64,000 nt of DNA from Lentzea xinjiangensis (GTDB taxonomy: Bacteria; Actinomycetota; Actinomycetes; Mycobacteriales; Pseudonocardiaceae): NCBI RefSeq assembly GCF_900110955.1, contig NZ_FOFR01000001.1, forward strand, positions 852,410 to 916,409. The letters are read 5' to 3'. A model generated the notes under the pieces. The model worked only from the letters and a program-made list of their open reading frames with translations. It was not told the DNA's origin and made no database searches. How positions within the stretch are numbered: position 1 is the first letter of the stretch; each line of letters opens with the position of its first letter. Shown here in pieces: positions 8,853 to 16,073 of the stretch. Both the position numbers and the translations under genes were made by a program.

Positions 8853-8926
8853 TGCACGACGAGTACTGGGATTTGCTGGAGGCGTTGATCCCGTTGCCGC
8901 GCAAGGCTTCCGATGGGGTGGAATAA
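8852..8926 (+). CDS. 24-codon ORF bridging imuB and dnaE2
   Basis: A short reading frame of 24 residues begins at an ATG overlapping the imuB stop (ATGA) and ends 14 bp inside dnaE2. The peptide begins MHDEYWDLLEALIPLP and is acidic and amphipathic, with leucines and aromatics on one side. Whether the peptide itself matters is unknown. The double overlap suggests that ribosomes leaving imuB pass through it and re-initiate at dnaE2, so it may act as a coupling device; it could also be a tiny mutasome subunit. The small size keeps confidence modest. Confidence 0.5.
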   Translation: MHDEYWDLLEALIPLPRKASDGVE

Positions 8927-11900
8927 CCCGCCGGTCCGCTGGGGCGAGCTGGAGCGCGCTCTCTCCGGCAAGCCGGCCAGGCAGAAACCCGACGGTGGTG
9001 ACGGCCCGGCGTGGTCACCCCGCCGTGACCGGTACACCGCCCCGCCGGGCTTCGAGCTGCGCGTGGACGAGCTCGCGGTCACCCGCAGGCGGGTGCCGTA
9101 CGCGGAGCTGCACTGCCACTCCAACTTCAGCTGGCTCGACGGCGCGAGCCACCCCGAGGAGCTCGTCGAGGAGGCGCAACGGCTCAAGCTCGACGCCATC
9201 GCGATCACCGACCACGACGGCATGTACGGCGTGGTGCGGTTCGCCGAGGCCGCCAAGGAGCTCGGCATGCACACGGTGTTCGGCGCGGAGCTGAGCATCG
9301 GGCTGGACAAGCCGGCCAACGGCGAACCGGATCCCGGGGGCGACCACCTGCTCCTCCTCGCCCGCCAGCAGGAGGGCTACCACGCGTTGTGCCGCACGCT
9401 CACCACCGGCCACCTCGACGACGGCGCGGAGAAGGGCAAGCCGGTCTACGACGTCGAGCAGATCGTGGCCGACACCAGGGGCGAGGTCGTGGTGCTCACG
9501 GGCTGCCGCAAGGGAACCGTCCGCCGGGCGCTCACCAGGGAGGGCCCGGAGGCGGCGTTCCGGGAGATCGTCAGGCTCACCGACCTGTTCGGCAAGGGAC
9601 GCGTCCACGTCGAGCTGACCGACCACGGCCTGCCGGAGGACAGCAGGCGCAACGACATCCTCAACGCGATGGCGCAGAAGCTCAACCTCCCGGTCGTGGC
9701 GACGAACGCCGTGCACTACGCCACGCCGAGTCGCGGCAGGCTCGCCGCCGCGATGGCTGCCGTGCGCGCGCGGAGCAGTCTCGACGACATGGCCGGCTGG
9801 CTGCCGCCGTCGCCCGCCGCGTTCCTGCGCAGCGGCGAGGAGATGTTCCACCGGTTCCGCCGCTTTCCCGGCGCCGTGCACAACGCGGCGCTGCTCGGCA
9901 TGCAGCTCGCGTTCGACCTGCGGCTGGTCGCGCCGAAGCTGCCGCCGTTCGACGTGCCGCCCGGTCACACCGAGAGCAGCTGGCTGCGCAAGCTCACCTA
10001 CGAGGGCGCGCGCCGGCGGTACGGCGACCACGACGAGAAGGCGTTCCGGCAGATCGAGAACGAGCTCGCGGTCATCGAACAGCTCGGGTTCCCCGGCTAC
10101 TTCCTCGTCGTGCACGACATCGTGAGCTTCTGCAAGGAGAACGACATCCTCTGCCAGGGCAGGGGCAGCGCCGCCAACTCCGCGGTGTGCTTCGCGCTCG
10201 GCATCACCAACGTCGACGCGGTCCGCTTCGACCTGCTCTTCGAACGCTTCCTCGCCCCCGCCCGCGACGGCCCTCCCGACATCGACGTCGACATCGAGTC
10301 CGACCGGCGTGAGGAGGTCATCCAGCACGTCTACGCCAAGTACGGCCGCCGGCACGCGGCACAGGTCGCGAACGTCATCACCTACCGCGCCCGTTCCGCC
10401 GTGCGCGACATGGCCCGCGCGCTCGGTCATTCGCCGGGCCAGCAGGACGCGTGGAGCAAGCAGATCGACAGGTGGGGTCCGCTGGGCGTCACCACCGACG
10501 ACTGCGACATCCCGCGCGACGTGCTGGAGCTGTCCGCGCAGCTGGAGAACTTCCCGCGCCACCTCGGCATCCACTCCGGCGGCATGGTGATCTGCCACCG
10601 TGCCGTCAGCGAGGTGTGCCCGGTGGAGAAGGCCCGCATGCCCAACCGCACGGTGCTGCAGTGGGACAAGGACGACTGCGCGTCCATCGGCCTGGTGAAG
10701 TTCGACCTGCTCGGCCTCGGCATGCTCTCCGCGCTGCACTACGCCATCGACCTGGTCCGCGACCACGAGGGCGTCGAGGTCGACATGGGGCAGCTCGACC
10801 TCAACGACCAGCGCGTCTACGAGATGCTGCGGAAGGCCGACTCCGTGGGCGTGTTCCAGGTGGAGAGCCGGGCGCAGATGGCGACGCTGCCGCGCCTGAA
10901 GCCGCGCGAGTTCTACGACCTCGTCGTCGAGGTGGCGCTGATCCGGCCGGGCCCGATCCAGGGCGGCTCGGTGCACCCGTACATCCGGCGCCGCAACGGG
11001 ACCGAGAAGTGGGACTACGACCACCCGTTGCTGGAGAACGCCCTCAAGAAGACCTACGGCGTGCCGCTGTTCCAGGAACAGCTCATGCAGATCGCGGTGG
11101 ACGCGGCGGGTTTCACCGCCGGCGAGGCCGACGAGCTGCGCCGCGCGATGGGAGCCAAGCGCTCGACCGCCAGGATGGAACGCCTGCGCGACCGCTTCCA
11201 CGAGGGCTGCGCCGCGCACGGCATCGGCGCGGAGCTGGCCGGCCGCATCTACGCGAAGCTGCTGGCGTTCGCCAACTTCGGCTTCCCCGAGTCGCACGCC
11301 CTGTCGTTCGCGCACCTGGTGTTCGTGAGCGCGTGGTTCAAGCTCTACCACCCGGCGGCGTTCTGCGCGGCCCTGCTGCGCGCCCAGCCGATGGGCTTCT
11401 ACTCCCCGCAGTCCCTGGTGATCGACGCCCGCCGCCACGGCGTGACGGTGCACGGCCCGTGCGTGAACCGGTCGCTGCCGCACGCGAGCCTGGAACCGTT
11501 CGAGGGCGCGAACGCCGTCCGCATCGGCCTGAGCAGCGTCCGCGGCATCGGCACCGCGGACGCCGAGCGGATCGTCGCCGCCCAACCGTTCCGCGACATG
11601 GAGGACTTCGGCACCCGCGTGCAGCTCACCACCGCCCAGGTGGAGGCGCTCGCCACCGCGGGCGCCTTCTCCTGCTTCGGCCTGGAACGCCGGGAAGCGC
11701 TGTGGGCGGCCGGCGCGGTGGCCGCGATCCGGCCCGACCGGCTGCCCGGCACCACCGTCGGCGTTGACGCGCCCGCGCTGCCCGGCATGGACGACGTGGA
11801 ACTGGCGGTGGCGGACGTCTGGGCCACCGGCCTGTCGCCCGACAGCTTCCCGACCCAGTTCGTCAGGTCTGCCCTGGACTCGATGGGGGCGCTGCCGGTG

Positions 11901-12200
11901 ACCGCGCTCGCGTCCGCCGAGCCCGGGACGCGGGTGCTGATCGGCGGTGCGGTGACGCACCGGCAACGACCGGCGACGGCGGGCGGCGTCACGTTCCTCA
12001 ACATCGAGGACGAGACGGGCATGGTGAACGTCGTGTGCTCGCCGGGGTTGTGGGCCCGGTACCGGAAGGTGGCGCGCAGCAGCGGCGCGATGCTCGTGCG
12101 GGGCGTGGTCGAGTCGGCCGACGGCGTGGTCAGCGTGCTGGCGGACCGGTTGCAGCACCTGGACCTGCGGATCCCGTCGAAGTCGCGGGACTTCCGCTGA
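8913..12200 (+). CDS. dnaE2: Error-prone DNA polymerase III alpha subunit DnaE2
   Basis: 1095 residues, normal for DnaE2. The order is PHP domain (YAELHCHSNFSW, H67/H69; ITDHDGMYG), polymerase core with the catalytic aspartates in PDIDVDIES (about 455-463), helix-hairpin-helix, and a C-terminal OB-fold (TRVLIGGAVTHRQR). The N-terminus MGWNNPPVRWGELER matches the mycobacterial pattern and fixes the start. It synthesises past lesions with help from ImuA' and ImuB and is the main source of induced mutagenesis in related bacteria. It is the last gene of the LexA-controlled operon; the tRNA-like cluster lies just downstream on the other strand. Confidence 0.97.
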   Translation: MGWNNPPVRWGELERALSGKPARQKPDGGDGPAWSPRRDRYTAPPGFELRVDELAVTRRRVPYAELHCHSNFSWLDGASHPEELVEEAQRLKLDAIAITDHDGMYGVVRFAEAAKELGMHTVFGAELSIGLDKPANGEPDPGGDHLLLLARQQEGYHALCRTLTTGHLDDGAEKGKPVYDVEQIVADTRGEVVVLTGCRKGTVRRALTREGPEAAFREIVRLTDLFGKGRVHVELTDHGLPEDSRRNDILNAMAQKLNLPVVATNAVHYATPSRGRLAAAMAAVRARSSLDDMAGWLPPSPAAFLRSGEEMFHRFRRFPGAVHNAALLGMQLAFDLRLVAPKLPPFDVPPGHTESSWLRKLTYEGARRRYGDHDEKAFRQIENELAVIEQLGFPGYFLVVHDIVSFCKENDILCQGRGSAANSAVCFALGITNVDAVRFDLLFERFLAPARDGPPDIDVDIESDRREEVIQHVYAKYGRRHAAQVANVITYRARSAVRDMARALGHSPGQQDAWSKQIDRWGPLGVTTDDCDIPRDVLELSAQLENFPRHLGIHSGGMVICHRAVSEVCPVEKARMPNRTVLQWDKDDCASIGLVKFDLLGLGMLSALHYAIDLVRDHEGVEVDMGQLDLNDQRVYEMLRKADSVGVFQVESRAQMATLPRLKPREFYDLVVEVALIRPGPIQGGSVHPYIRRRNGTEKWDYDHPLLENALKKTYGVPLFQEQLMQIAVDAAGFTAGEADELRRAMGAKRSTARMERLRDRFHEGCAAHGIGAELAGRIYAKLLAFANFGFPESHALSFAHLVFVSAWFKLYHPAAFCAALLRAQPMGFYSPQSLVIDARRHGVTVHGPCVNRSLPHASLEPFEGANAVRIGLSSVRGIGTADAERIVAAQPFRDMEDFGTRVQLTTAQVEALATAGAFSCFGLERREALWAAGAVAAIRPDRLPGTTVGVDAPALPGMDDVELAVADVWATGLSPDSFPTQFVRSALDSMGALPVTALASAEPGTRVLIGGAVTHRQRPATAGGVTFLNIEDETGMVNVVCSPGLWARYRKVARSSGAMLVRGVVESADGVVSVLADRLQHLDLRIPSKSRDFR

Positions 12201-12201
12201 G

Positions 12202-12273
12202 TTCCCCTGCCAGGACTCGAACCTGGTCCTCCCGCGTAACAGTCGGGCGTGCTGCCGCCAGCACCTCAGAGGA
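12202..12273 (-). tRNA. tRNA-Asn(GUU)-like gene, divergent
   Basis: A 72-nt cloverleaf can be drawn on the minus strand: acceptor TCCTCTG/CAGGGGA (7 pairs, one G-T), D-arm GTGC/GCAC with GG in the loop, anticodon arm CCCGA/GCGGG with loop CTGTTAC (GTT at the anticodon position), and a perfect T-arm CCAGG-TTCGAGT-CCTGG. Oddities: an A-G mismatch closes the anticodon loop, position 8 is A rather than U, the discriminator is A instead of the G usual for Asn, and the variable loop has four bases. It may be a pseudogene or a specialised tRNA. No CCA is encoded. Confidence 0.55.
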
Positions 12274-12314
12274 GTGGTGGAGCGGAGGCCTCGGGCCCGC
12301 GCCCCGCTTTTTCG

Positions 12315-12386
12315 TCGGATGCCCGCGAGTCGAACGCGGTATTTCCTCATCCCGAATGAGGTGGGTTGCCGTCTCCCTCGCACCCG
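12315..12386 (-). tRNA. tRNA-Pro(CGG)-like gene
   Basis: A 72-nt cloverleaf on the minus strand. Acceptor CGGGTGC/GCATCCG with the C1-G72 pair and A73 that are typical of tRNA-Pro; anticodon arm CCTCA/TGAGG with the loop TTCGGGA (anticodon CGG, G37, as in bacterial tRNA-Pro); perfect T-arm CCGCG-TTCGACT-CGCGG. The D-stem has only three pairs and position 8 is G. The Pro identity elements are intact, so function is plausible. CCA is not encoded. Confidence 0.7.
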
Positions 12387-12391
12387 TGGAG

Positions 12392-12463
12392 CACCCCTGC
12401 CAGGAGTCGAACCTGAATCTCGGCGTTCGTAGCGCCGCACTCTCTCCATTGAGCTACAGGGGC
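12392..12463 (-). tRNA. tRNA-Arg(ACG)-like gene
   Basis: A 72-nt cloverleaf, first of the three in the direction of transcription. Acceptor GCCCCTG/CAGGGGT (terminal G-U), U8-A9 present, D-arm GCTC/GAGT with GGA in the loop (A20, an Arg identity base), anticodon arm CGGCG/CGCCG with loop CTACGAA (anticodon ACG), T-arm TCAGG-TTCGACT-CCTGG, discriminator G. It is the best-formed of the trio. Only 5 bp separate it from the Pro gene, so they are surely co-transcribed. Confidence 0.75.
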
Positions 12464-12483
12464 AAAAATGCGCGGTAAAGAGA

Positions 12484-12517
12484 AAGCCGCCCTGATCGGT
12501 TTCCCGACGGGCGGCTT
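12484..12517 (-). terminator. Hairpin terminator ahead of the tRNA-like cluster
   Basis: A 9-bp perfect stem (aagccgccc / gggcggctt) with a 16-nt loop. On the minus strand it is followed by TCTCTTT, so it reads as a terminator for the upstream reductase gene, just before the tRNA-like genes. Confidence 0.65.
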
Positions 12518-12665
12518 CCGTGAATCTCACCAGGTCATGGTGTGGAAGCCGCTCTACGCGGTGCGAAGGGGCGTCGTGCGGCGCCGCAGAGCTGGCTCAT
12601 GACTTCCCCTCCGTCCGGTGTGTGAACCAAGTATTGCGGCTGCCGATCGTCGTCGTCAACGCAAA

Positions 12666-13229
12666 TTAATTCCGTTCGAACGTCATGAACGAAACTCCGC
12701 TCTCGAACAGCCGGGCATCGGTGCGCCGGAACTTCGTGATGCCGGCCTTCCCGTCGAACAGCGGGATTCCCCGCCCGAACGTCACCGGGTGAATCTTGAC
12801 CAGCAGCGCGTCGATCTGTGGCAGCAGTGCGGCGGCCAGCTTGCCGCCACCGCACAGCCAGATGTCGAGGCCGTCCTCCTCCTTCAGTGCGGCAACGCGC
12901 CCGGCGACGTCGGAGCGGATCACCTCGACGTCGGCGGGCGTGCCGGTCACGGTCGACGACACCACGAACTGGCGCAGGTGCGCGTAGGGCGAGGCCAGCC
13001 CGCCCGGCACCTGGTAGGTGTGGCGGCCCATCAGGACCGTGTCGAAGTGCCGGTTCGGCGCGTCCTGCAGGCCGAGCGCTTCGCGGAACTGGGTGGGCAG
13101 CGTGTCGGGGTACTCGGCGTTGATGCCGGTCATGTGGTCGCCCTCGAAGACGAAACCGTCGAAGGTCCCGTCCTCGGCCGCGATGAACCCGTCCAGCGTC
13201 ACTGCCACGTAGTACACGAGCTTTCGCAT
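12666..13229 (-). CDS. Dihydrofolate reductase-fold (RibD C-terminal domain) protein
   Basis: 187 residues with the RibD-C/DHFR-like fold: N-terminal MRKLVYYVAVTLDGFIA, DTVLMGRHTYQVPGG and the late block DIWLCGGGKLAAALL, which forms the NADPH site in relatives (YyaP/YwjB type). The physiological substrate of these stand-alone proteins is not known. The gene is divergent from a TetR regulator, with a long palindrome between them, so repression by that regulator and induction by a small molecule are likely. The start ATG is preceded by a GGGGGAT-type purine stretch. Confidence 0.85.
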   Translation of the reverse strand: MRKLVYYVAVTLDGFIAAEDGTFDGFVFEGDHMTGINAEYPDTLPTQFREALGLQDAPNRHFDTVLMGRHTYQVPGGLASPYAHLRQFVVSSTVTGTPADVEVIRSDVAGRVAALKEEDGLDIWLCGGGKLAAALLPQIDALLVKIHPVTFGRGIPLFDGKAGITKFRRTDARLFESGVSFMTFERN

Positions 13230-13252
13230 GAGATCCCCCTGTGGTCGACTTG

Positions 13253-13288
13253 AACCACTACGACTGTAGTACTATGTCTGTAGTGGTT
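13253..13288. promoter_or_regulatory. TetR operator between divergent reductase and regulator genes
   Basis: A 36-bp inverted repeat with arms AACCACTAC / GTAGTGGTT and an inner repeat CTGTAGT seen twice. It overlaps both promoters: a TTGAAC -35-like element (13250-13255) for the regulator and TTGACA (complement of 13288-13293) for the reductase. This is the expected layout for a TetR-family repressor controlling itself and its divergent target. Confidence 0.75.
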
Positions 13289-13302
13289 GTCAAGGAGGCA
13301 TC

Positions 13303-13872
13303 GTGGTCAGGAACGAAGCACGGCGAACGGCACTTCTCGACGCGGCGATCGACGTCCTGGCGGAGGAGGGCGCGCGGGGGCTGACCTACCGCGCGATCGA
13401 CACGAGGGCGCGGGTGCCCGCGGGCACGGCGTCGAACTACTTCGCGAACCGCGACGAGCTGATGTCGGAGGTGATGACGCGGGTGCACGAGAGGCTCACG
13501 CCGTCCGGCGAGTCGGTCGCGAAGTCGCTCGCGCTGCCGCGCGACAGGTCGCTGACCGTGAAGTTCATGCACGACATCATCAAGCGCGCGGACGCCGACA
13601 AGGCGTGCTACCTCGCGATGATGGAGCTGCGGCTGGAGGCCACCAGGAGGCCGGAGATCCGCGCGGCGCTCACCGCGACGATCGCCGGTGGCATCGACGC
13701 CAACGTCGCGTTCAACGAGGAGTCGGGGCTGCCGGGCGATCGGATGGCCGTCGTCCTGCTCTACTTCGCGATGACGGGGCTGATCTACGAACGGCTGACG
13801 TTGCCGGACGTCGTGGCGCCCATGGACCTCGACGAGCTCGTCGAGGTCATGGTCGGCCGCGCTATCGGCTGA
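13303..13872 (+). CDS. TetR/AcrR family transcriptional regulator
   Basis: 189 residues. The N-terminal HTH (LTYRAIDTRARVPAGTASNYFANRDEL, about residues 25-52) is classical TetR; the remainder is the helical ligand-binding domain with no diagnostic motif. The GTG start is preceded by AAGGAGG at 13292-13298. It probably represses itself and the divergent reductase through the palindrome between them. The 3' end overlaps the convergent DUF3017 gene by 11 bp. Confidence 0.92.
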   Translation: MVRNEARRTALLDAAIDVLAEEGARGLTYRAIDTRARVPAGTASNYFANRDELMSEVMTRVHERLTPSGESVAKSLALPRDRSLTVKFMHDIIKRADADKACYLAMMELRLEATRRPEIRAALTATIAGGIDANVAFNEESGLPGDRMAVVLLYFAMTGLIYERLTLPDVVAPMDLDELVEVMVGRAIG

Positions 13873-14155
13873 GCGGTCCGCCGGTGATCGTCAGCGCGAC
13901 GGCGATCACCACGATGCCCAGCGTCGAGTACAGGAACGCGTCCATGCCGCGGCCGCGGATCTTGATCAGACCCGCCTGCTCGTCGGTCACGAGGATCCGC
14001 AGCACGGCCGCGACCAGCAGCGACACGCCGAGCAGGACCGCGCCCTGCCGCCAGTGGTACTGGAAGATCCGCACCAGCCCGAGCACGCCGATCCCGAGCA
14101 CCAGCGCGAACGGCAGGTGCTTCGCGGGACCCGAGCGCCAGCGCTGTTCCGGCAT
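13862..14155 (-). CDS. DUF3017 membrane protein
   Basis: 97 residues with three hydrophobic helices (ALVLGIGVLGLVRIF, GAVLLGVSLLVAAVL, TLGIVVIAVALTIT). A small DUF3017 protein directly downstream of folD is the conserved actinobacterial arrangement (Rv3355c after Rv3356c). An alternative ATG at 14182 would add nine residues and overlap folD by 14 bp. I chose 14155, which lies after the folD stop. Function is unknown. Confidence 0.8.
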   Translation of the reverse strand: MPEQRWRSGPAKHLPFALVLGIGVLGLVRIFQYHWRQGAVLLGVSLLVAAVLRILVTDEQAGLIKIRGRGMDAFLYSTLGIVVIAVALTITGGPLSR

Positions 14156-14168
14156 GAGCGCCTCTGCG

Positions 14169-15017
14169 TCAGAGCGCTGCATGGGCGCGCTCGGCGGCTT
14201 CGACGGTGTTGGTCAGCAGCATCGCCACGGTCATCGGGCCCGCGCCGCCGGGGATCGGGGCGAGCCAGCCCGCGACCTCGCGGACCTCGGGAGCCACGTC
14301 GCCGACGAGACCCGCCTCGGTGCGGGTGATGCCGACGTCGACCACGGCCGCGCCGGGCTTGACCATGTCCGCGGTGATCAGGCCGGGGCTGCCGGCGCCG
14401 GCGATCACGATGTCCGCGCGGCGCACCTCGGCCGCGAGGTCCTTGGTGCCGGTGTGGCACAGCGTCACGGTGGCGTTCTCGGTGCGGCGGGTGAGCAGCA
14501 GGCCGATCGGGCGCCCGACGGTCACGCCGCGGCCGACCACGGTGACGTTCGCGCCCGCGAGCGGCACGTCGTAGCGGCGCAGCAGCTCCACGATGCCGCG
14601 TGGGGTCGCGGGCAGCGCGGCCTCCTCGCCGAGCACCAGCTTGCCGAGGTTGACCGGGTGCAGGCCGTCGCCGTCCTTGGCGGGGTCGATGCGCTCCAGG
14701 ATCGCGTTCGCGTTGAGGTGCTTCGGCAGCGGGAGCTGCACGATGTAGGCGGTGACCTCGGGGTTCGCGTTCAGCTCGTCGATGACGGCCTCCAGCTCCT
14801 CCTGCGTGGTCTCCTCCGGCAGGTCGCGCCGGATCGAGGAGATGCCGACCTTCTCGCACGCGCGGTGCTTGCCCTTGACGTACGAGTGCGAGCCGGGGTC
14901 GTCGCCGACCAGCACGGTGGCCAGACCGACCGAGCCGGGCAGCGCGGCGACCCGCGCCTTCAGGTCCTCGAACAGCGCGTTGCGGGTTTCGTTGCCGTTG
15001 AGAAGCGTCGCAGTCAC
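14169..15017 (-). CDS. folD: Methylenetetrahydrofolate dehydrogenase / methenyl-THF cyclohydrolase
   Basis: 282 residues. It interconverts 5,10-methylene-THF and 10-formyl-THF with NADP, supplying one-carbon units, including those for PurN and PurH. The catalytic lysine lies in [15 protein letters not shown], the nucleotide site in [16 protein letters not shown], and the C-terminus has [18 protein letters not shown]. The GTG start follows GGAGGATGAGG; longer in-frame extensions run into the transporter gene and have no homology. It overlaps the upstream transporter by 4 bp (GTGA). Confidence 0.97.
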   Translation of the reverse strand: MTATLLNGNETRNALFEDLKARVAALPGSVGLATVLVGDDPGSHSYVKGKHRACEKVGISSIRRDLPEETTQEELEAVIDELNANPEVTAYIVQLPLPKHLNANAILERIDPAKDGDGLHPVNLGKLVLGEEAALPATPRGIVELLRRYDVPLAGANVTVVGRGVTVGRPIGLLLTRRTENATVTLCHTGTKDLAAEVRRADIVIAGAGSPGLITADMVKPGAAVVDVGITRTEAGLVGDVAPEVREVAGWLAPIPGGAGPMTVAMLLTNTVEAAERAHAAL

Positions 15018-15946
15018 GACCTCATCCTCCCATTGGGCAGCGCCGCGACGCCCACCGACACCAGCGTCAGCGCCACGCCGACCGCCGTCGGCGGCGCCAG
15101 GTGACCGCTCACCGCGTCCAGCAGCAGGGCCCCGATGAGCTGCCCGCTCACGCCGCAGAGCCCGACCATCAGCACGCCGATGAACCGCACGGACACGATC
15201 GCGCCGCCCACGCCGACGATGCCGAGCAACCCGCCCAGGTAGAGCCACCAGGTGGACGGGAACCCACCCGGCACGCCACCCCGGACGACCAGGTTGACCA
15301 CGGCCAGCGCGGCCGTGCCCACGGTGAAGTTCACCAGGATCGTCGCCGTCGAGTGCGCGGCCGCCTCGCGCACCAGCCCGTTCACCGCCTGCTGCCAGCC
15401 CATCAGCAGGCCCGAGACCAGCGGCAGCACCGCGAACCACAGCGCGCCGGTGGACGTGAACTGGTGCGACACGGCGACCGCGACGGCGACGACACCGACG
15501 GCCGCTCCGGCGACGCGGGTGCGGGTGATCGGTTTCGACCCGCCCGGCCCGATCCCGAGGTGGTCCACGACCGCGCTGCTCACCACCTGCCCGATCACCA
15601 CCGCGACCGTGAACACCGCCACACCGATCGTCGCGACGGTGAGCCCCTGGGAGCCGACCAGCACCGCGCCGCTGATCCCGCCGACGCACTCCCACCAGCG
15701 GATCCGGCGGTGCGCCAGCGCGTCGCGCAAGCGCGCCAGCCCGGCGCGCCCGGACTGCCGCGACAGGACGGCCGCGAGCAGCACGAACCACCCGCCGCCG
15801 AAGGAGATCAACGCCGCTAGCAGCCCGTTGTGCAGCTCCTGCGCCAGCGAGCCGTTGACGCGGGCCTGGACGGCGATGGCCACACCTCCGGCCGCCGCGA
15901 GCAGACCACCGGTCACCTGCGCGGACCGCGCCACATGCCCCTCCAC
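15014..15946 (-). CDS. DMT-superfamily (DUF606/YdcZ-type) transporter
   Basis: 310 residues with about ten hydrophobic helices arranged as two halves, each with a Q-A-x-V-N-G-type element ([17 protein letters not shown] near the start; [17 protein letters not shown] in the second half). This is the tandem DUF606 layout of the drug/metabolite transporter superfamily. Substrate is unknown. It is co-transcribed with folD through a 4-bp overlap, but nothing in the sequence links it to folate. Confidence 0.85.
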   Translation of the reverse strand: MEGHVARSAQVTGGLLAAAGGVAIAVQARVNGSLAQELHNGLLAALISFGGGWFVLLAAVLSRQSGRAGLARLRDALAHRRIRWWECVGGISGAVLVGSQGLTVATIGVAVFTVAVVIGQVVSSAVVDHLGIGPGGSKPITRTRVAGAAVGVVAVAVAVSHQFTSTGALWFAVLPLVSGLLMGWQQAVNGLVREAAAHSTATILVNFTVGTAALAVVNLVVRGGVPGGFPSTWWLYLGGLLGIVGVGGAIVSVRFIGVLMVGLCGVSGQLIGALLLDAVSGHLAPPTAVGVALTLVSVGVAALPNGRMRS

Positions 15947-16073
15947 CGCAGACGAGAGTGTTCTTGATCAGCTTTAACCTGGGACGTGCCCCGCGTTATG
16001 GTCGGGCCTCCACCGTTCGGCGCAGCAGCGGGGGACGTGTGCGATCCAGCGAGTTGCGGGGGAAGATGTTGGC

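Noticed and set aside
12201..12470. Possible CRISPR-like repeats
   Set aside because: The repeated elements are the T-arms of three tRNA-like genes, not a direct-repeat array with spacers.
9015..12530. 1171-codon open frame antisense to dnaE2
   Set aside because: The residues mirror dnaE2 in the opposite strand and include the tRNA-like cluster; low-complexity Arg/Val/His composition; not a gene.
14169..15791. Long folD frame running into the transporter gene
   Set aside because: The extra N-terminal 258 residues have no homology and overlap the transporter; folD starts at the GTG at 15017.
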